This document shows, one piece after another, positions 22,821 through 34,540 of a stretch of 64,000 bases of DNA. The DNA is taken from contig JAQJZZ010000010.1 in NCBI GenBank assembly GCA_030077755.1, positions 5,394,001 to 5,458,000 of the forward strand, read 5' to 3'. The stretch is from Filosporella fistucella. Taxonomy: Eukaryota > Ascomycota > Leotiomycetes > Helotiales. A model generated the notes under the pieces. It had not been told where the DNA came from. It saw nothing but the letters and a program-made list of their open reading frames with translations, and did no database searches. Within the stretch, counting starts at the first letter, position 1. Every line of letters starts with the position of its first letter. The position numbers and the translations under genes were made by a program.

Positions 22821-23959
22821 ATATACCTATAAGAAAGTCAGACGTTTGTAGCAAAACTTGAGTAATTTTTCAGCCATAATAGAGATGACACGGAATCCTT
22901 TCAAACTACATGGAAGCATGAATAGTGAGACGTACCTGCCAGACTTTTGCAACGACAAGAATTACAAAGCATGGCTGTTCCTATGGAAGGGAAATTGAAA
23001 GAGCGGTTTGCTTCCCAGCTTATAGTTAACATCCCGGATATAAAGAAGGTAGTCCAATGCTACTGGGAGATTTGGCTCCGGATCTTGAGGGTGTGCTTCA
23101 AATGAGCAACAAACTGTGGAAATTTTGAACGACAGTTGATATACTGGGAGACGTAACAATCCCCGAGGCAATTAGGGTTTTGATATCACCTGTAAAAGTA
23201 CGTAGAGCGACTCTAGCAATAAGAAATATAGGAGGGGCAGGAAAAAGCAGAACAAGTCGTCAGCAAGATTGTGATATTGCACACCTTGTAGAGTGCTTGA
23301 TATACCCATCCTGGCTGGTTTATTCTACTTGGAGCAATCATTTGAAAGCCACCTGGTCTTTCAGTCCATAATGACTTAACTAGGAGGTAAAATTTTCAGG
23401 GGCGTCTTCGTGGATGAGGCGAGCTAGCTCGAGTTAAGAGTTGTATCCCCACCAGCATTTTCTACCAACTCGTTTTCGAGCTCAACATTTCTTTCCAAGT
23501 GCACACATCCACAAATTCTTCAAGCAGGTACGTTCTCTTAAACTTCTTTGATTCTATAACTGAGAGTGCCTTTGCCTCTGAACTCTCCTGTGAAGAGATT
23601 CAAGTCCACTGCCTGTCCTCGCAGAGAGGCGACTCAGCGAGACCCTCACCCTTGGTGAGAGATCCCACACACAACCACCCAACTGACAGCACGAATAGAA
23701 GTCCTACAGACTTTGACAGACACCGGGATCTGAATATCATGCTGACTTTGAGTTTCTGACAGTGTGCCGCTTGGTTTGGACGTCCACCACGACAATTGTA
23801 CATGTGAACTTTGCTTCTTCATCACACCCATACACATCTCTTTCACCTACACCAAGGATGTCTCGGACATATATGGGATAGATCTTGGTCCAGCTTTCCT
23901 TACTCGCTTTATGTAAAGCATAAGAGGCTGCACGAGTCCAGAGCCTCTTGGCATTCAAG
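22821..23959. other. Intergenic before the repeat field
   Basis: 1.1 kb without a supportable gene. Short frames at 23180-23371 and 23499-23759 have no recognisable content. Confidence 0.45.
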
Positions 23960-24390
23960 CGTTCTTGAGGGGCCAACAAGCGGTTGAGCACTTAAGACGT
24001 TCTTGACTGATCACTAAGGCAATGACCAACCAAGACATCCTTGAAAGATCATTAAGTTGATAGTCAATCAAGATATTTTTCATAGTTCACTGATGTGGGG
24101 CAATTAAATATACTTTCAAGAGATCATTACTTTAACGAACAATTAGGGCTGTTTTTGAAGGTTCGCCAAGCGGTGAACAATACATAAGATTTTTGAAAGG
24201 TCGTTTAGACAACGAATATTTGAGATATTATCAAGATATTGCTAACTTGATGAACAATTAGAAATGTCTTTGAGTGATCGCCTAGTGGTGAGGAATCGAA
24301 ATATTCTTAACAGACAAGTAGAAAAGAGCAAAATTGAGACGTTCCCTAATGATCACCAAGATGTAAACAAGCAAGACGTTCTCGGTATGT
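23960..24390. repeat. Degenerate tandem array of about 38-bp units
   Basis: Units start with GATCACTAAG-like text at about 24010, 24048, 24086, 24123, 24162, 24201, 24238 and 24276. More diverged copies flank them, for about eleven in all. A typical unit reads GATCNC-AAG-GGTGAACAA then CAAGATNTTCTTGAA. The period is 37-39 bp, not a multiple of three, so this is not decayed protein repeats in one frame. Confidence 0.75.
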
Positions 24391-24599
24391 TAAGAGATTT
24401 TGAGCAATAGAGAATTATTGAAAGATTTCGGAGCTCTCGCATACGCCACATTATCACCCAATATCAATCATCGAGGTATGATCTGTCTGCAGCTACACCC
24501 TCAAAGACTAAGAAGTTAAGATTATACCTTGAAAGATAGACTGACTTGCAGATCTTCTAAGGCTTCTCTTAAATTGTGTAAGTGCGAGTTGGGAGTGAG

Positions 24600-25240
24600 A
24601 AAACTCAAAACGGTAGTACCGTGGAGAAAGAGATAATATTTGTCAAATGAGCCGTCAGTATATGAGTCAGTACAGACATGCTAATACTGTAGTACCGTAG
24701 AGGAGCAGATCGAATTCATCGATTTGGTTACTACAGGAACCATTGCAGACCTAGTCTGTCAATACCGCAGTTGAGCAGGCCGAATGTGTCAAATAGTTCA
24801 TTGCAAAAGTCACTGCAAACCTGGTATGACAATGCCGCAAAGGAATAGACCGAATTGTCGCAGGTCATTGAAAAAGTCGCTATAAGCCCAATTAGGCAGC
24901 ACTGCAGGTAAACAGACCGAACCTGTTCAAGGGTCATTACAACAGATCCGATGTGGTAGTACAGCAAACAAGACATCCGAATTCGTCGAACAAGCCATTG
25001 TAAACAGACCAATTGTGATATTATCCCGGAGGAACAGACCGAATTTGTCGAGGTAGTTACTTCAAGTAGACTTAATATGGTAGTACCGTGGAAAAGGTAT
25101 CCGAATTTGTCCACCGAGTTGCTGTAGAAGGAATCAATATGGCAGAACCGCAGATGAGAGTGTCCGAATTCGTCAAGTGAGTGGCTACAAAAAAGTCACA
25201 ATATCGCAGTACCGCAGATAAAACTGTCCGGATTTGTCGA
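24600..25240. repeat. Degenerate tandem array of 60-70-bp units
   Basis: The core CCGAATTTGTCGA (and variants) recurs at 24711, 24780, 24850, 24917, 24977, 25039, 25101, 25164 and 25228, with a weaker copy near 24637. Each is preceded by GGTAGTACCGCAGAGGAACAGA-like text and followed by CATTACAAAAGTC-like text. The spacing tightens from about 69 bp to 62 bp along the array. Confidence 0.85.
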
Positions 25241-25252
25241 GCAACTCTTGGA

Positions 25253-25690
25253 TTATACGAGCAAGCACGACTCTACGAACTCGGAACGAGCTATTCAATA
25301 TATATACACACTCGAACGAGATAGACATATCTTGCGTGAATGGTCAGCTAACTTCCACATTTTCTCTCACATCTCTCGAACTGGAGACCGAGTCTGGCAA
25401 TATACGGGCAAGGACGACTTTTCGAACTCGGAATGAGTTATTCAATATACATACTCGAACGAGATAGATGGAGATATTTTGCGTGAATGCTCCGCCATTT
25501 CCTACCTTTCCCTTACCTCTCGAACTAGAGACCTAGCATTGCAACATACGAGCAAGTAGGACTGGACGAATTCGGACGGAGATTTTCAATACATATACTC
25601 GAACAAGAGATAGCTATAAATCCTATGCGAACTCCCGACTACGTTCTCCATCTTCTCACACTTCCTTCAACCCGGTCTCTATAAACTTTC
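25253..25690. repeat. Three tandem copies of a 144-148-bp unit upstream of a gene
   Basis: Copies begin TTATACGAGCAAGCACGACT (25253), then ATATACGGGCAAGGACGACT (25400) and ACATACGAGCAAGTAGGACT (25544). Each continues with GAACTCGGAACGAG, TTCAATA-ATA-ACTCGAACGAGATAG and, in the first two, TTGCGTGAATG. Copy three ends about 130 bp before the next ATG. Confidence 0.85.
25615..25620 (+). promoter_or_regulatory. Candidate TATA box inside the third repeat copy
   Basis: TATAAA sits 202 bp upstream of the ATG at 25822. The matching places in copies one and two read GAGATAGACATA and GAGATAGATGGAGATA, so the element seems to have arisen by change within the repeat. Confidence 0.35.
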
Positions 25691-25821
25691 GAAGTAGATT
25701 CGATAGCTGACTCAAACTATCAGCCAGACTATCAACCAAGGACTTGAATACTTTCGGGCTCTTTGAAACGACGACTTCGCATCCACGACATCGATAGCCA
25801 GCGCCAGATCCCGAGTTCACG

Positions 25822-27765
25822 ATGTCGACTCAGACAAACGAAAACAAGCCCTTTGGTGGCCCAAGCCAGCATCTAAGTGGTCAAGCATACGACGTAGGAG
25901 GAAGTGCCGCTGCAAGTACCACAAAGAAGCGTATCGCCTTAGGTGATGTTGCCTCGGAGCACTACCCTGATGGACTTGAACACGATCATGATCCAGATGG
26001 TACACCTGGTCAATCGTCCAGCCCCGCCTTAGATGGCTCCAGTCCAACTGCTACACTTGAAGGAGAGAGAAACCAGCCCGAGGAGCTTCATTCGACTTAC
26101 AGCAACGAGTCTGGAAACGACCCTACTGAACCACAAAAACAGTCCGAATTGAGCGAAGGACCCGAATGGCTTAACGAGCCTATTCGTGGTCGCATGACAG
26201 CCCAGTTGCCAGGTCTTAGAGGTCCTTTTCCACTCTACCACGTTGGTGCCGTCCGTCATGATACCTGGGTCAAGCAAAGCCTACATACAAGCAAGTGCGA
26301 CAAGTGTAGTCGTAGGGGTTCAGGGGACACCGGTGTACTTCAACGATGTGGACGTTGCAACCAACAGTGGTGCCGTGCTTGTATGGTGGATGTTTGTGCT
26401 GATGGCCTTCATTATGCAGTTGTCGACGAGCTTGACTGGACGAAGCCTAACACTAGACCTCGCACAAAGGCTAAGGCCACGGCTAATCGAAAAGTCCCAA
26501 CTCGTACGGCTCGATATCAAGTTTATGGTGCTAGTGAGGCTGGAGAATCAACAAGCGACGGCGAAGAAGGAGTCGATGCCAAGGCTGAGGACAAAGACAG
26601 CGAGGACGAAGACTCGTTCGCGAGGAGCACTGCGCGTTTGCAACAAGAGCCTACAGCCCCATTAAAATCTACCCAGCGAATGTCAGGTTCCGAGTCCGCA
26701 AACAAGCAAACCGATCATTCTCGATTCGAGGAAACCCCTTTCCATAGACAGCCCGAATTCGCCAGTGCTAGAACTTTTCAACTAGTCGGTACATCACCAT
26801 TATCGCAAGTTCGATCACGACCCGACGCTGCCAGAAATTCTCGCCGTGCAAAGCCATTTCGATACATCCCAGACCTTTCCAGCTACGCTTCCACTAATAG
26901 CCCTTCTACACACGGTAGTGGATCGCCAACTCTCGAGCAACTACAGACATCTGATCTAGAAAAAGATAAGGAAAACGAATATACATTGTTTGTGGAGTCT
27001 TCTTTCCAAACAAACCGTATCGCTGCTGAACGTGCCGAGGACCGTAGCAATGACACTGCAGGAGCTACGGATAATAAGAATGCTGAAGAGAAGGATACGC
27101 CTACACGTCGTGATTCTCATTATCGCTCGACTCACGGAGAGGGCCCATACCTTGCTCGGCTTCAACAAAAAGCTGTTTCTCGTGATGCATCAGAGTACGA
27201 TCAAAAGCGTGCTAAGCGCTCATTCGACCGAACCATGGAAGATGAAGATGCGCATGAAGGAAGATATCGCTATGGCGGTCGACGTGGCGATCGACGTGAC
27301 GAGCAGGATTTCGAGGATCGCCCATACCAAGGCAGCAGCCACAAATTAGGCAGCGCCAGCAAGCGTCGCCGTACCGAGGGCGCCCGTTCCCACGGGGTCA
27401 TGCCAGGTGGATTTGAGGATGAAGAGAGCGATACGATTCCATATGGTCAACGCAGTCGGGTAGCCGAGACTTCCAGACGAGGAATGGAGCGGGTTGGACG
27501 AGCAGCATCAGAGTCTGATCCATTTGAGCTGGAGCCTTTTATCCAGAAGAAAATTGATGACCTCTACAAGAAGGATGAGGAGAAGGCAGTAATGGCTGCT
27601 GAAAACAGAATCCTTCATGAGATGCAGCGCATGTGGGATGAGCATCCAGGCCTGCAAAAGCTAAAGGAAGAAGGTCGCGACGATGAGGCTATGGATATTC
27701 TTGCCCTGGCAAAAGCTAGTGCGTATAAGAAGGCTGGCATAAAGCCACCTTCAAGTACCCAATAA
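25822..27765 (+). CDS. Unrecognised protein with a Cys-rich metal-binding cluster
   Basis: A single 647-aa reading frame with strong codon structure. I do not recognise the family. Residues about 115-155 form an ordered block (GPEWLNEPIRGRMTAQLPGL and on, truncated here). It is followed by a probable zinc module with C159, C162, C176, C179, C184, C187, C192 and possibly H197: CxxC-x13-CxxC-x4-CxxC-x4-C, like a RING/PHD-type cross-brace. The middle third is charged and low-complexity (Glu/Asp/Ser/Arg). Residues about 480-540 are Arg-rich, with KRRR-type nuclear signals. The last 90 residues form a predicted helix rich in Glu, Lys and Met, ending IKPPSSTQ. A nuclear role is plausible but unproven. 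It has no neighbour within 1.7 kb downstream, and a triple repeat array forms its upstream region. Confidence 0.75.
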   Translation: MSTQTNENKPFGGPSQHLSGQAYDVGGSAAASTTKKRIALGDVASEHYPDGLEHDHDPDGTPGQSSSPALDGSSPTATLEGERNQPEELHSTYSNESGNDPTEPQKQSELSEGPEWLNEPIRGRMTAQLPGLRGPFPLYHVGAVRHDTWVKQSLHTSKCDKCSRRGSGDTGVLQRCGRCNQQWCRACMVDVCADGLHYAVVDELDWTKPNTRPRTKAKATANRKVPTRTARYQVYGASEAGESTSDGEEGVDAKAEDKDSEDEDSFARSTARLQQEPTAPLKSTQRMSGSESANKQTDHSRFEETPFHRQPEFASARTFQLVGTSPLSQVRSRPDAARNSRRAKPFRYIPDLSSYASTNSPSTHGSGSPTLEQLQTSDLEKDKENEYTLFVESSFQTNRIAAERAEDRSNDTAGATDNKNAEEKDTPTRRDSHYRSTHGEGPYLARLQQKAVSRDASEYDQKRAKRSFDRTMEDEDAHEGRYRYGGRRGDRRDEQDFEDRPYQGSSHKLGSASKRRRTEGARSHGVMPGGFEDEESDTIPYGQRSRVAETSRRGMERVGRAASESDPFELEPFIQKKIDDLYKKDEEKAVMAAENRILHEMQRMWDEHPGLQKLKEEGRDDEAMDILALAKASAYKKAGIKPPSSTQ

Positions 27766-29464
27766 ATGGCCGGATAGTTCTTACACGGTGGAAACAAGCT
27801 CATTTTGTTCTGATTTGGCTCCAGAGACAGCAAATCGGTGGTTAATACCCAACCCAAGATCAGCGAGCTAGGAGTTTGCGGAGGCACCGGAATTTACTTG
27901 GGCCGACCTTGGATATATGAATCGCTGGGTTGTTCCGAGCTTGTCGTCTCGAAGGGACTCGATAGGGGATTGTTGCACATTGTACACCACGTTTTCATTT
28001 TCCAGAAGAGCACACCACAGATGAGAGTACGAATTGCCCCTACACGACTATCTCTTCCTCTTTCGTTGCTGTCTTTCCTACCAAAAACGGTGTTGTGCAT
28101 TGGAGTTTTATCAAAGAGAAAAGGAGATTGACTAGCTGGTTTGGCATTGCCCTTGAGCTCACGTTTGGATAGCTATTCAAATGCCTGCCCTAGAATATAT
28201 CTCTTAAAAATATCGTTCTTATTGCATTGTGACTGTGAACATGTGAAACGACAACCAGCTGAAAAATAGATCAAAATGAGGAGCAGCAAATGGGTACATA
28301 GCTCAGAGTAATAGCTCACTAGCAACAATTTGAACTTGTCCACAAGGAAGAGAAGAGTACCAGCATGCTTTGATGTTGCAACTCCCACCCGATCAAATAC
28401 TTGGTCGAGCTCCTATGCATGCAGTGCTGGTTGTGTACTACATCATGTGCCTAGCTCTACCGCAACTCAGGACTTCTAGAGTATGCATTGTAAGTATGGA
28501 ACGTTCGCAAACATAGCAAAATAGCAAAATGGTGTGATCTTCACACTTCATTTACGATAGGTAGTGAGGGACAGACTGTTTCCTGAAGTACTGCTTCACG
28601 CCGATGTCAAATGTGATTTACAAAATCGAAACGACCGGAGCAAAAGGAGAAGGTTATGGCCAGATTTCTCCGAATCGTACTCCAGGAGAGAGGGATCCCC
28701 CAGAAGGTCCTCATTATTCAGTGTGTATCCCAAGGGTATGCTTGGACCAGTTCTTCCCAGCCTGTGCGTATGTTTTCGATTCACTCGATAGATTGTGGGG
28801 TTCACGATTTGTTGGCCATTACGATCTTAAAACCTTCTATGATGTTTGTTCTGACCATCTGCCAACGAGGGATTGCACCGCCTGCTTGGGAGAAGTATGC
28901 TATCCTGTAACATAAGGTATGAATTTGGGTTCCTGTCCTGAAGGATGAAGGAAATCGAGGAGGTCGTATCGATTGGATCGGTCGAGTAGAAATCCGGATG
29001 GGAAAGGATTTGGAGGAAGAAGCCATGTTCTCATCGCGGTATTTGATGCTCCGCTCTCCGAATTGAGGTCAGTCAGGACTGTACTCTTGCGGTCTGTTGT
29101 GTGGGCATGGTAGCACTTGAGCTGAATGTCGTTGAGTTGAAATCAGGGAGGCAGCTCGCGAGCGAGACGAACGAATGTCTTGGCATTGAGGACTAATCGC
29201 TTCTCGAAGTATTAAAACCATTTTGACATTCTTCATTTTCCACCTCAAATTGATAAACTTCAAAAACATACACTTAGATACACAGGTTCTTCGAGCCTTC
29301 TACTCGCTTGGAGACTTAATTCGTGAGCATCAACATGTGCTTTTGCGACTGTACAGGTCCCTTCCTCATCTCTTGTTCCGGGGTTAATAGGACATTTCTT
29401 GTCCCCGTCCCCGCTCTGATCGGTGTTTTATTCTTGTTTTCCGTCTCAATTACGAGGCCCGTTT
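27766..29464. other. Intergenic, 1.7 kb
   Basis: Overlapping open frames of up to 103 codons at 28564-28915 exist in all three plus frames and on the minus strand. They have no family pattern, so I do not call them. Nothing else is seen. Confidence 0.45.
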
Positions 29465-29472
29465 TATATAAG
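29465..29472 (+). promoter_or_regulatory. Candidate TATA box of the methyltransferase
   Basis: TATATAAG, 63 bp upstream of the ATG at 29535, in a pyrimidine-rich leader. Confidence 0.45.
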
Positions 29473-29534
29473 ATGTTCTGAACAAGCAAGCTGCCTCATT
29501 TATCTTTGCTTTCCTTACATTTCTTCTTTCCGAA

Positions 29535-30612
29535 ATGGCTTCAGCGCAGTCTTCAGATCCGACCTTTCGCTCCTATTCAGATGAGCAAGCCAAAACATAT
29601 GCAGCTTATCGGCGGACATATCCGCAGGCAGTCTACGATCTCATTATGAAGCATCATGCTGATACGGGAGGCCAATTTGGCCTCAGTCTTGACTGTGGTT
29701 GTGGCCCTGGGAAAGCTACCAGAGACATCGCTCTATCCTTTGACCAGGCAATCGGGGCGGATCCTGGAGAGGCAATGATCTCAACGGCCAAAAGTCTAGG
29801 AGGGAAAACCAAGTCTGGTTCAGATGTCCAGTATGTGATTTCTCCTGCTGAGGAGATTTCACATATCGATGGTTTGGTGCCAGGTTCAGTGGATCTACTG
29901 ACTGCTGCAGCAGCTGTGAGTACCACCAAATGAGCATTCAAGCAGAACTGATCAAGGAAGGTGCACTGGTTTGATATGGAGAAATTTTGGCAGGAAGCAG
30001 CCAAAGTCTTGAAGCCTGGTGGTACAGTCGCTTTGTGGAATCTCTGTAAGTTGTCCTTCATCAACCTGATTGCCTGCTAACATGATTTCTAGCATCATTA
30101 TTCTGTCGTATGTACATGTACCTTTTACCTACAATATATCCTCCAACACTTTCTTACACTGCGGACTAGATCCCTCTACACCCAATGCATCCGAAGTCAT
30201 GAAAATCATTTTTCGCTTTCAAAACGATGTAGTGTTGCCGTATTCAATGCCCGGCAATATATTGTCCATGAATATGTATGATGATTTGCCCTTGCCATGG
30301 GATGTGTCTCCAGCTGTTGTGGAATTTCCCAAGTCTCAATATGTTGAGCACAAGTTTGATAGGAATGGTATACCTGACAACGGTGTTTCGTTCTTCGGCG
30401 GTGGTAACAAGTACACTTTGGCACAACTCGAAAAAGGCATGAGTACGGCCAGCATGATCACTCGATGGCGGGCCGCCAATCCAGAGTTGAACGGAACTGA
30501 TAAGGATGCGGTGAGGGTGTTCGTGAGGGAATTACGGGAGGCGATGGGTGGTCAAGAGTGGGTTGAACGGGCCAGCGCTACGGTTATTCTATTGTTCAAG
30601 AAGTCGGCTTAA
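29535..30612 (+). CDS. Class I SAM-dependent methyltransferase (trans-aconitate methyltransferase-like)
   Basis: Four exons, 29535-29915, 29961-30045, 30093-30107 and 30170-30612, give 307 aa. Exon 3 is only 15 nt (SSLFC with split ends), but it is needed to reach the conserved CHPSTPNA. The start gives MASAQSSDPTFRSYSDEQAKTY (shortened) with the usual YRRTYP. SAM motif I is LDCGCGPGK (residues 52-60), followed by GADPGEAM and the acidic/Ala segment LLTAAAAVHWFD. Yeast Tmt1 and its many fungal paralogues share this layout and methylate trans-aconitate or related carboxylates. The family includes many secondary-metabolism enzymes, so the substrate is open. The protein is cytosolic with no signal. 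Lengths match Tmt1 (about 300 aa). Confidence 0.87.
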
Positions 30613-32605
30613 AGACCGTGGAGTCTATCACAATAAGTCGCATTGCATGTGCAGTAGACTTCACTTGCCTCACAACACACCAACCTACACATAGGTATAT
30701 GCAGTGTAAATCCCACAAGGGGTGGGGCCTCAAAGTACAGATCTATAGTCAGCGGTTGGATAAACTCCACAATCGTGAAGGTTGCACGACTCAAGCTATT
30801 GAGCTCGAGCACACCCATTCAATTCATGGCGTGCAAAGTCCCAAAACCATGTATAGCCTATTCCTCTTCACGCTTTGTCTCCATTCACAGTTGTTTCAAT
30901 TTCGAGGACGCCACTTTCTCCCCGAGATCCGAGCAATTCTAGGGGTCTATTATCACCGTTTCATGGAGCGCTCGGCCACTCAGCACTCCATTTCGGGTTT
31001 GCAAGATACCGGGGTGGGAACTTTCAGTACTGTAAGTGTCATATTTCACCTGACCTTGGGAGAAGTCATAAAAATTGGAAGCACAAGCAATGGAAAGCAA
31101 CTTTACGAATTTTTGGATAATATAGACTATTGAATATCGCCCCGATGGAGCATTGAGTCAGGTCCATCTTCTCCAGCAGATGTATGCATCCAACATTTCC
31201 CTCTCCCCCACCACACCTCACGGATGTACTCGATATCTTATCGTCGATTCGCCAATGCGAACACTTTACGCGAACAGCAGAAAACACGAAAAGTACGCGT
31301 CGCGTCTCCTGGTAATCTTAATATCCTCCTCATGACCAACAAACCCACCATTCACGGCTCTCACTTCTTCCACACGCTCCGCAATGACTCGCAGGCAAGA
31401 CGAAGTGTACTCGTTTTCCTTGCGCCTCATGCAACAGCCACTTTTGCCCTGCATCTTGATATTGGTCATGGATTGGGATATACCTTCATGGAAGTCGATA
31501 GCTTGATAAGGGAGTGTACTTGCTCGGACGTTTCAGCCATACTTGCCAACTGCCCCTCTGACAGCTGAGTTTGTCATCATGGAAAAGAGTATGAGGTCAA
31601 TATGTTCAATCGCAATGAAAAGAAACCTGGAAAGGGACGAAAAAAATGCAGCCTGGAAAGAGGTGTCGAGGACGCGTCAAGCTCGCGTAAAGTGCTTCCT
31701 TCCACCCATAGAAAATCTAATCTCGATTTCGAGGGTGTGGCCAAATATGGTCCAGAGGTCATGACATCTGTTTGGTATTGCAGAGATCGAAAGGTCGCAT
31801 CATGATCGAGCGGAGATGCAAATTCCAAGCAGCGGCTAGGATTGTAGTGAGAAGGAAGTCTGTTCTCTCCCGCTGGAAGCGCTATAAAGGCACGCCAGAA
31901 GTTGGGGAAGCTTTCCTACCTGAGCTAGATTTGACTTCAGATGAAGGGCTACACGCCTTAGCCGTTAACCACTGAAGATGTTGGGAGCAGCCATGACGAG
32001 GGATGAACAGGGTGACAGGTTGTTGGCCGATCTGGCAACGAGATGGCTATTCCGAAAATTATCGAGTACATTATCGAATACATTATCGAGTACGCCTCTC
32101 CCTCTCTCTTCTTCCCCTCCACAAGTCAACTAGCTCCAGACCTTTATGGTTCCACTGCTGTGAATGAGGTACCTGGGCAGGTGTGCTCCCTCCCACGCCC
32201 TGCCATCAGGTGGTCATCCATCTATCGTATCGTGGTGGTGCTGCTTGCAGGGGCTGTCGTAGCGGAACTTTATCAGACATTAGGAGGTGCATTATTAACA
32301 CGGGAGTCCCGCCGACCGTTGAACGGCCTCCCTCTTCCTCCATCAACACCCAGCTGGACCTGCATCGCATCGAACAAGAATCGGCATTTTACAGCTCAAC
32401 AACAACGTCGCATAATTTCCAAAACATATACAACGGTTCTTCTCGACGAAGGCTGCCTTTCTAATCGACTCGATCATCGCAATCGCAACGTTGCGCAGCT
32501 TCTGCGTCTCCCGGCGCATCCGTCGCCGTTGATCGCATCGCCTTTTCTTCTCTCACCGCAACAACATCCCACTTAACTACGACAATATCTTCGCTGCCCA
32601 ACATA
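30613..32605. other. Intergenic, 2.0 kb
   Basis: The longest frame (30618-31133, plus) has no recognisable content and biased composition. It looks like chance. A small 12-bp triplicate lies at 32058-32093 and is listed separately. Confidence 0.45.
32058..32093. repeat. 12-bp unit repeated three times
   Basis: ATTATCGAGTAC, ATTATCGAATAC and ATTATCGAGTAC in direct tandem. Confidence 0.85.
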
Positions 32606-33397
32606 ATGTTGCTCCCTTCAGCACTTACCTGTGACTCTCAAGTCACCACGCCCAAAACCCGATATCAATCCCAGCTATTCGCCTCACCACCTCTCTCACC
32701 TCCTCCATCCTTCAGCTCCTCAACCCGCCCAGCCATCACAAATCTCTACTCCACATGCCGCGCTCTCCAATCTATGCTCACCATCCCAAATCAACTACCC
32801 TCTCCGCCTACAACTCATGCGGAAACACCATTCAAACTACGTTTGCGCACCCGCAAAGGCGACGACACTTCGCCCAGTACCCCACGCAAGAAGATCTCAA
32901 AGCGTGTCGCGCCGCCTCCTAGAGGAGTAAATAAGAGACGACGAGCACTAGACGATGAATGCGGTCGAGATACAGAAGAGAACGACGAAGAACAGAGCTC
33001 AGAAGACGAGAGAGAAGATATAGAAATGGCGCCAAGCACACCGAAACGTCTTCGTCTCGCACCAGAGGTTATTCCTCTAGGATTAGAACGATCAGATTTC
33101 CACGACCTACAACTCCATTCTCTAGAAACCCAGACACAGCCTCAATCGCATGGAGAGAGTGGGCTAGAAAGCGGATTTAATCCAGAAGAGTGGTCGACGG
33201 AAGAAGATCGCTTGCTGGTTGAGCTGGTGTTGGAGAAGCTGAAGCTCACGAAAAGTGATTGGCAGGATTGCGCGAGGAGTTTGGGCAAGGATAGAGGGAG
33301 TGTAGGGCGCAGATGGAAGAGTCTTATGGGAGGCGGGGAAGTGGGGTTGAAGAGTAGAGGATTGAGGAGGGGAAGGATACATGGGACTTGGAGATGA
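32606..33397 (+). CDS. Myb/SANT-like domain protein
   Basis: A single exon of 263 aa. The first 70 residues are Pro/Ser-rich and disordered, and the start could also be a downstream Met. A basic region (KKISKRVAPPPRGVNKRRR) precedes an acidic stretch (EENDEEQSSEDEREDIE). The motif TPKRLRLAPEVIPLGLERSDF follows. The C-terminal 60 residues form a Myb/SANT-like helical unit, EEWSTEEDRLLVELVLEKL then DWQDCARSLGKDR and VGRRWKSLMG, with the expected Trp spacing. A nuclear, probably DNA- or chromatin-binding, protein fits. No partner can be inferred from context. I do not recognise a named orthologue. Confidence 0.75.
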   Translation: MLLPSALTCDSQVTTPKTRYQSQLFASPPLSPPPSFSSSTRPAITNLYSTCRALQSMLTIPNQLPSPPTTHAETPFKLRLRTRKGDDTSPSTPRKKISKRVAPPPRGVNKRRRALDDECGRDTEENDEEQSSEDEREDIEMAPSTPKRLRLAPEVIPLGLERSDFHDLQLHSLETQTQPQSHGESGLESGFNPEEWSTEEDRLLVELVLEKLKLTKSDWQDCARSLGKDRGSVGRRWKSLMGGGEVGLKSRGLRRGRIHGTWR

Positions 33398-34540
33398 CTT
33401 CTCTCCGTGCGATTTTCATTCACATTTCAACTGCATTTTCTATTAGGGTTGCTTCATTATTGGGTTCTTAGACGGTTAGGGTACGGAACGGATTAGTCGG
33501 GTCTGTTTGAACTCGGTGAGCGGCGTTCGTAGGTTGGACAGATGGGTTGGATGGTTGGTTACAACTACACTTACTATGATATCCCGCTGCTATTGCAGTC
33601 TCTATGTTATTACTCTCCATATATCTATTATTGCATAATATATCTTATCTACTCATCATAAACCATTTTCCACCTTTTTACTCACGCGTCAACATCTTTC
33701 AACGTTGCCTTAACCTTCTTCAATCACCAATGCATCCCGCAAAACCCCATCATCCTATACAAAAATCTCAAAACACCTCCATATCGCACATAATATTGGT
33801 AGCTATCACCGCCTATCTGCCTATCTCTAACCGCCATATATATCCTCATCTGCTCCCCGCAATGTGCGCTGCACAAATTCCCACCCGGCATGCATCAAGC
33901 ACCATGCAAGTAATGTCTCACTCCACCAGCGATTCAGAGACATGTCTAGACTCCTCATCAGTATGGCCTTGTCTCGCTTGAGATATCAAGGAGAAACTTG
34001 ATCCCATGTCAGATGTGTTTAGGATCCAGAGAGCAGAGTGCGTAATATGAGACTTTTCGTCTGATGTCTTGGGGAGACACTCGAAGGGTAGAAAAGAGAG
34101 GATAATAACGCTGTTTGGTTTATTGAATGTGAAGAATTATTTGTGTCAGACGAGGAAATGTATGTGTAAAACTGTCGATATATTCCTCTTCTGGAAAACA
34201 AGAAAGACACAAGATCAATTGGATAATTTCTTGATCATCCCCTTGTTGGTAGCGGGGAGGGAAGGGAGAGACATGTCGTTACTTTCAGCTAACATTTAGC
34301 ACCCGCGTTGGGACTAACGACCACAATATGGATATGATAAGAGACAAACCGTAGGATATTTTCTCATCGACAAAGTCAATTATCTACTGACTTATTGAAA
34401 TGATGCATATCATATCCCAGTCCTTGACACCAAAATCCCTGCCTTTCCCTTTACTATTTCCTTCCGGTGCCAGGTTCCTGTCCCCTTGCCTCTTCCTAAA
34501 CGCCACAAAAATTAGTATACCTGGGCATACCTAACTAAAC
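33398..34540. other. Intergenic between convergent genes
   Basis: 1.1 kb, AT-rich. No gene is supported. It should hold the 3' UTRs of both neighbours. Confidence 0.45.

Noticed and set aside
28564..28915. Several overlapping frames of 75-103 codons
   Set aside because: Open in several frames at once with no recognisable protein, so no single frame is favoured.
30618..31133. 171-codon open frame
   Set aside because: No family motif, no splice-supported extension and no codon pattern. It is probably chance.
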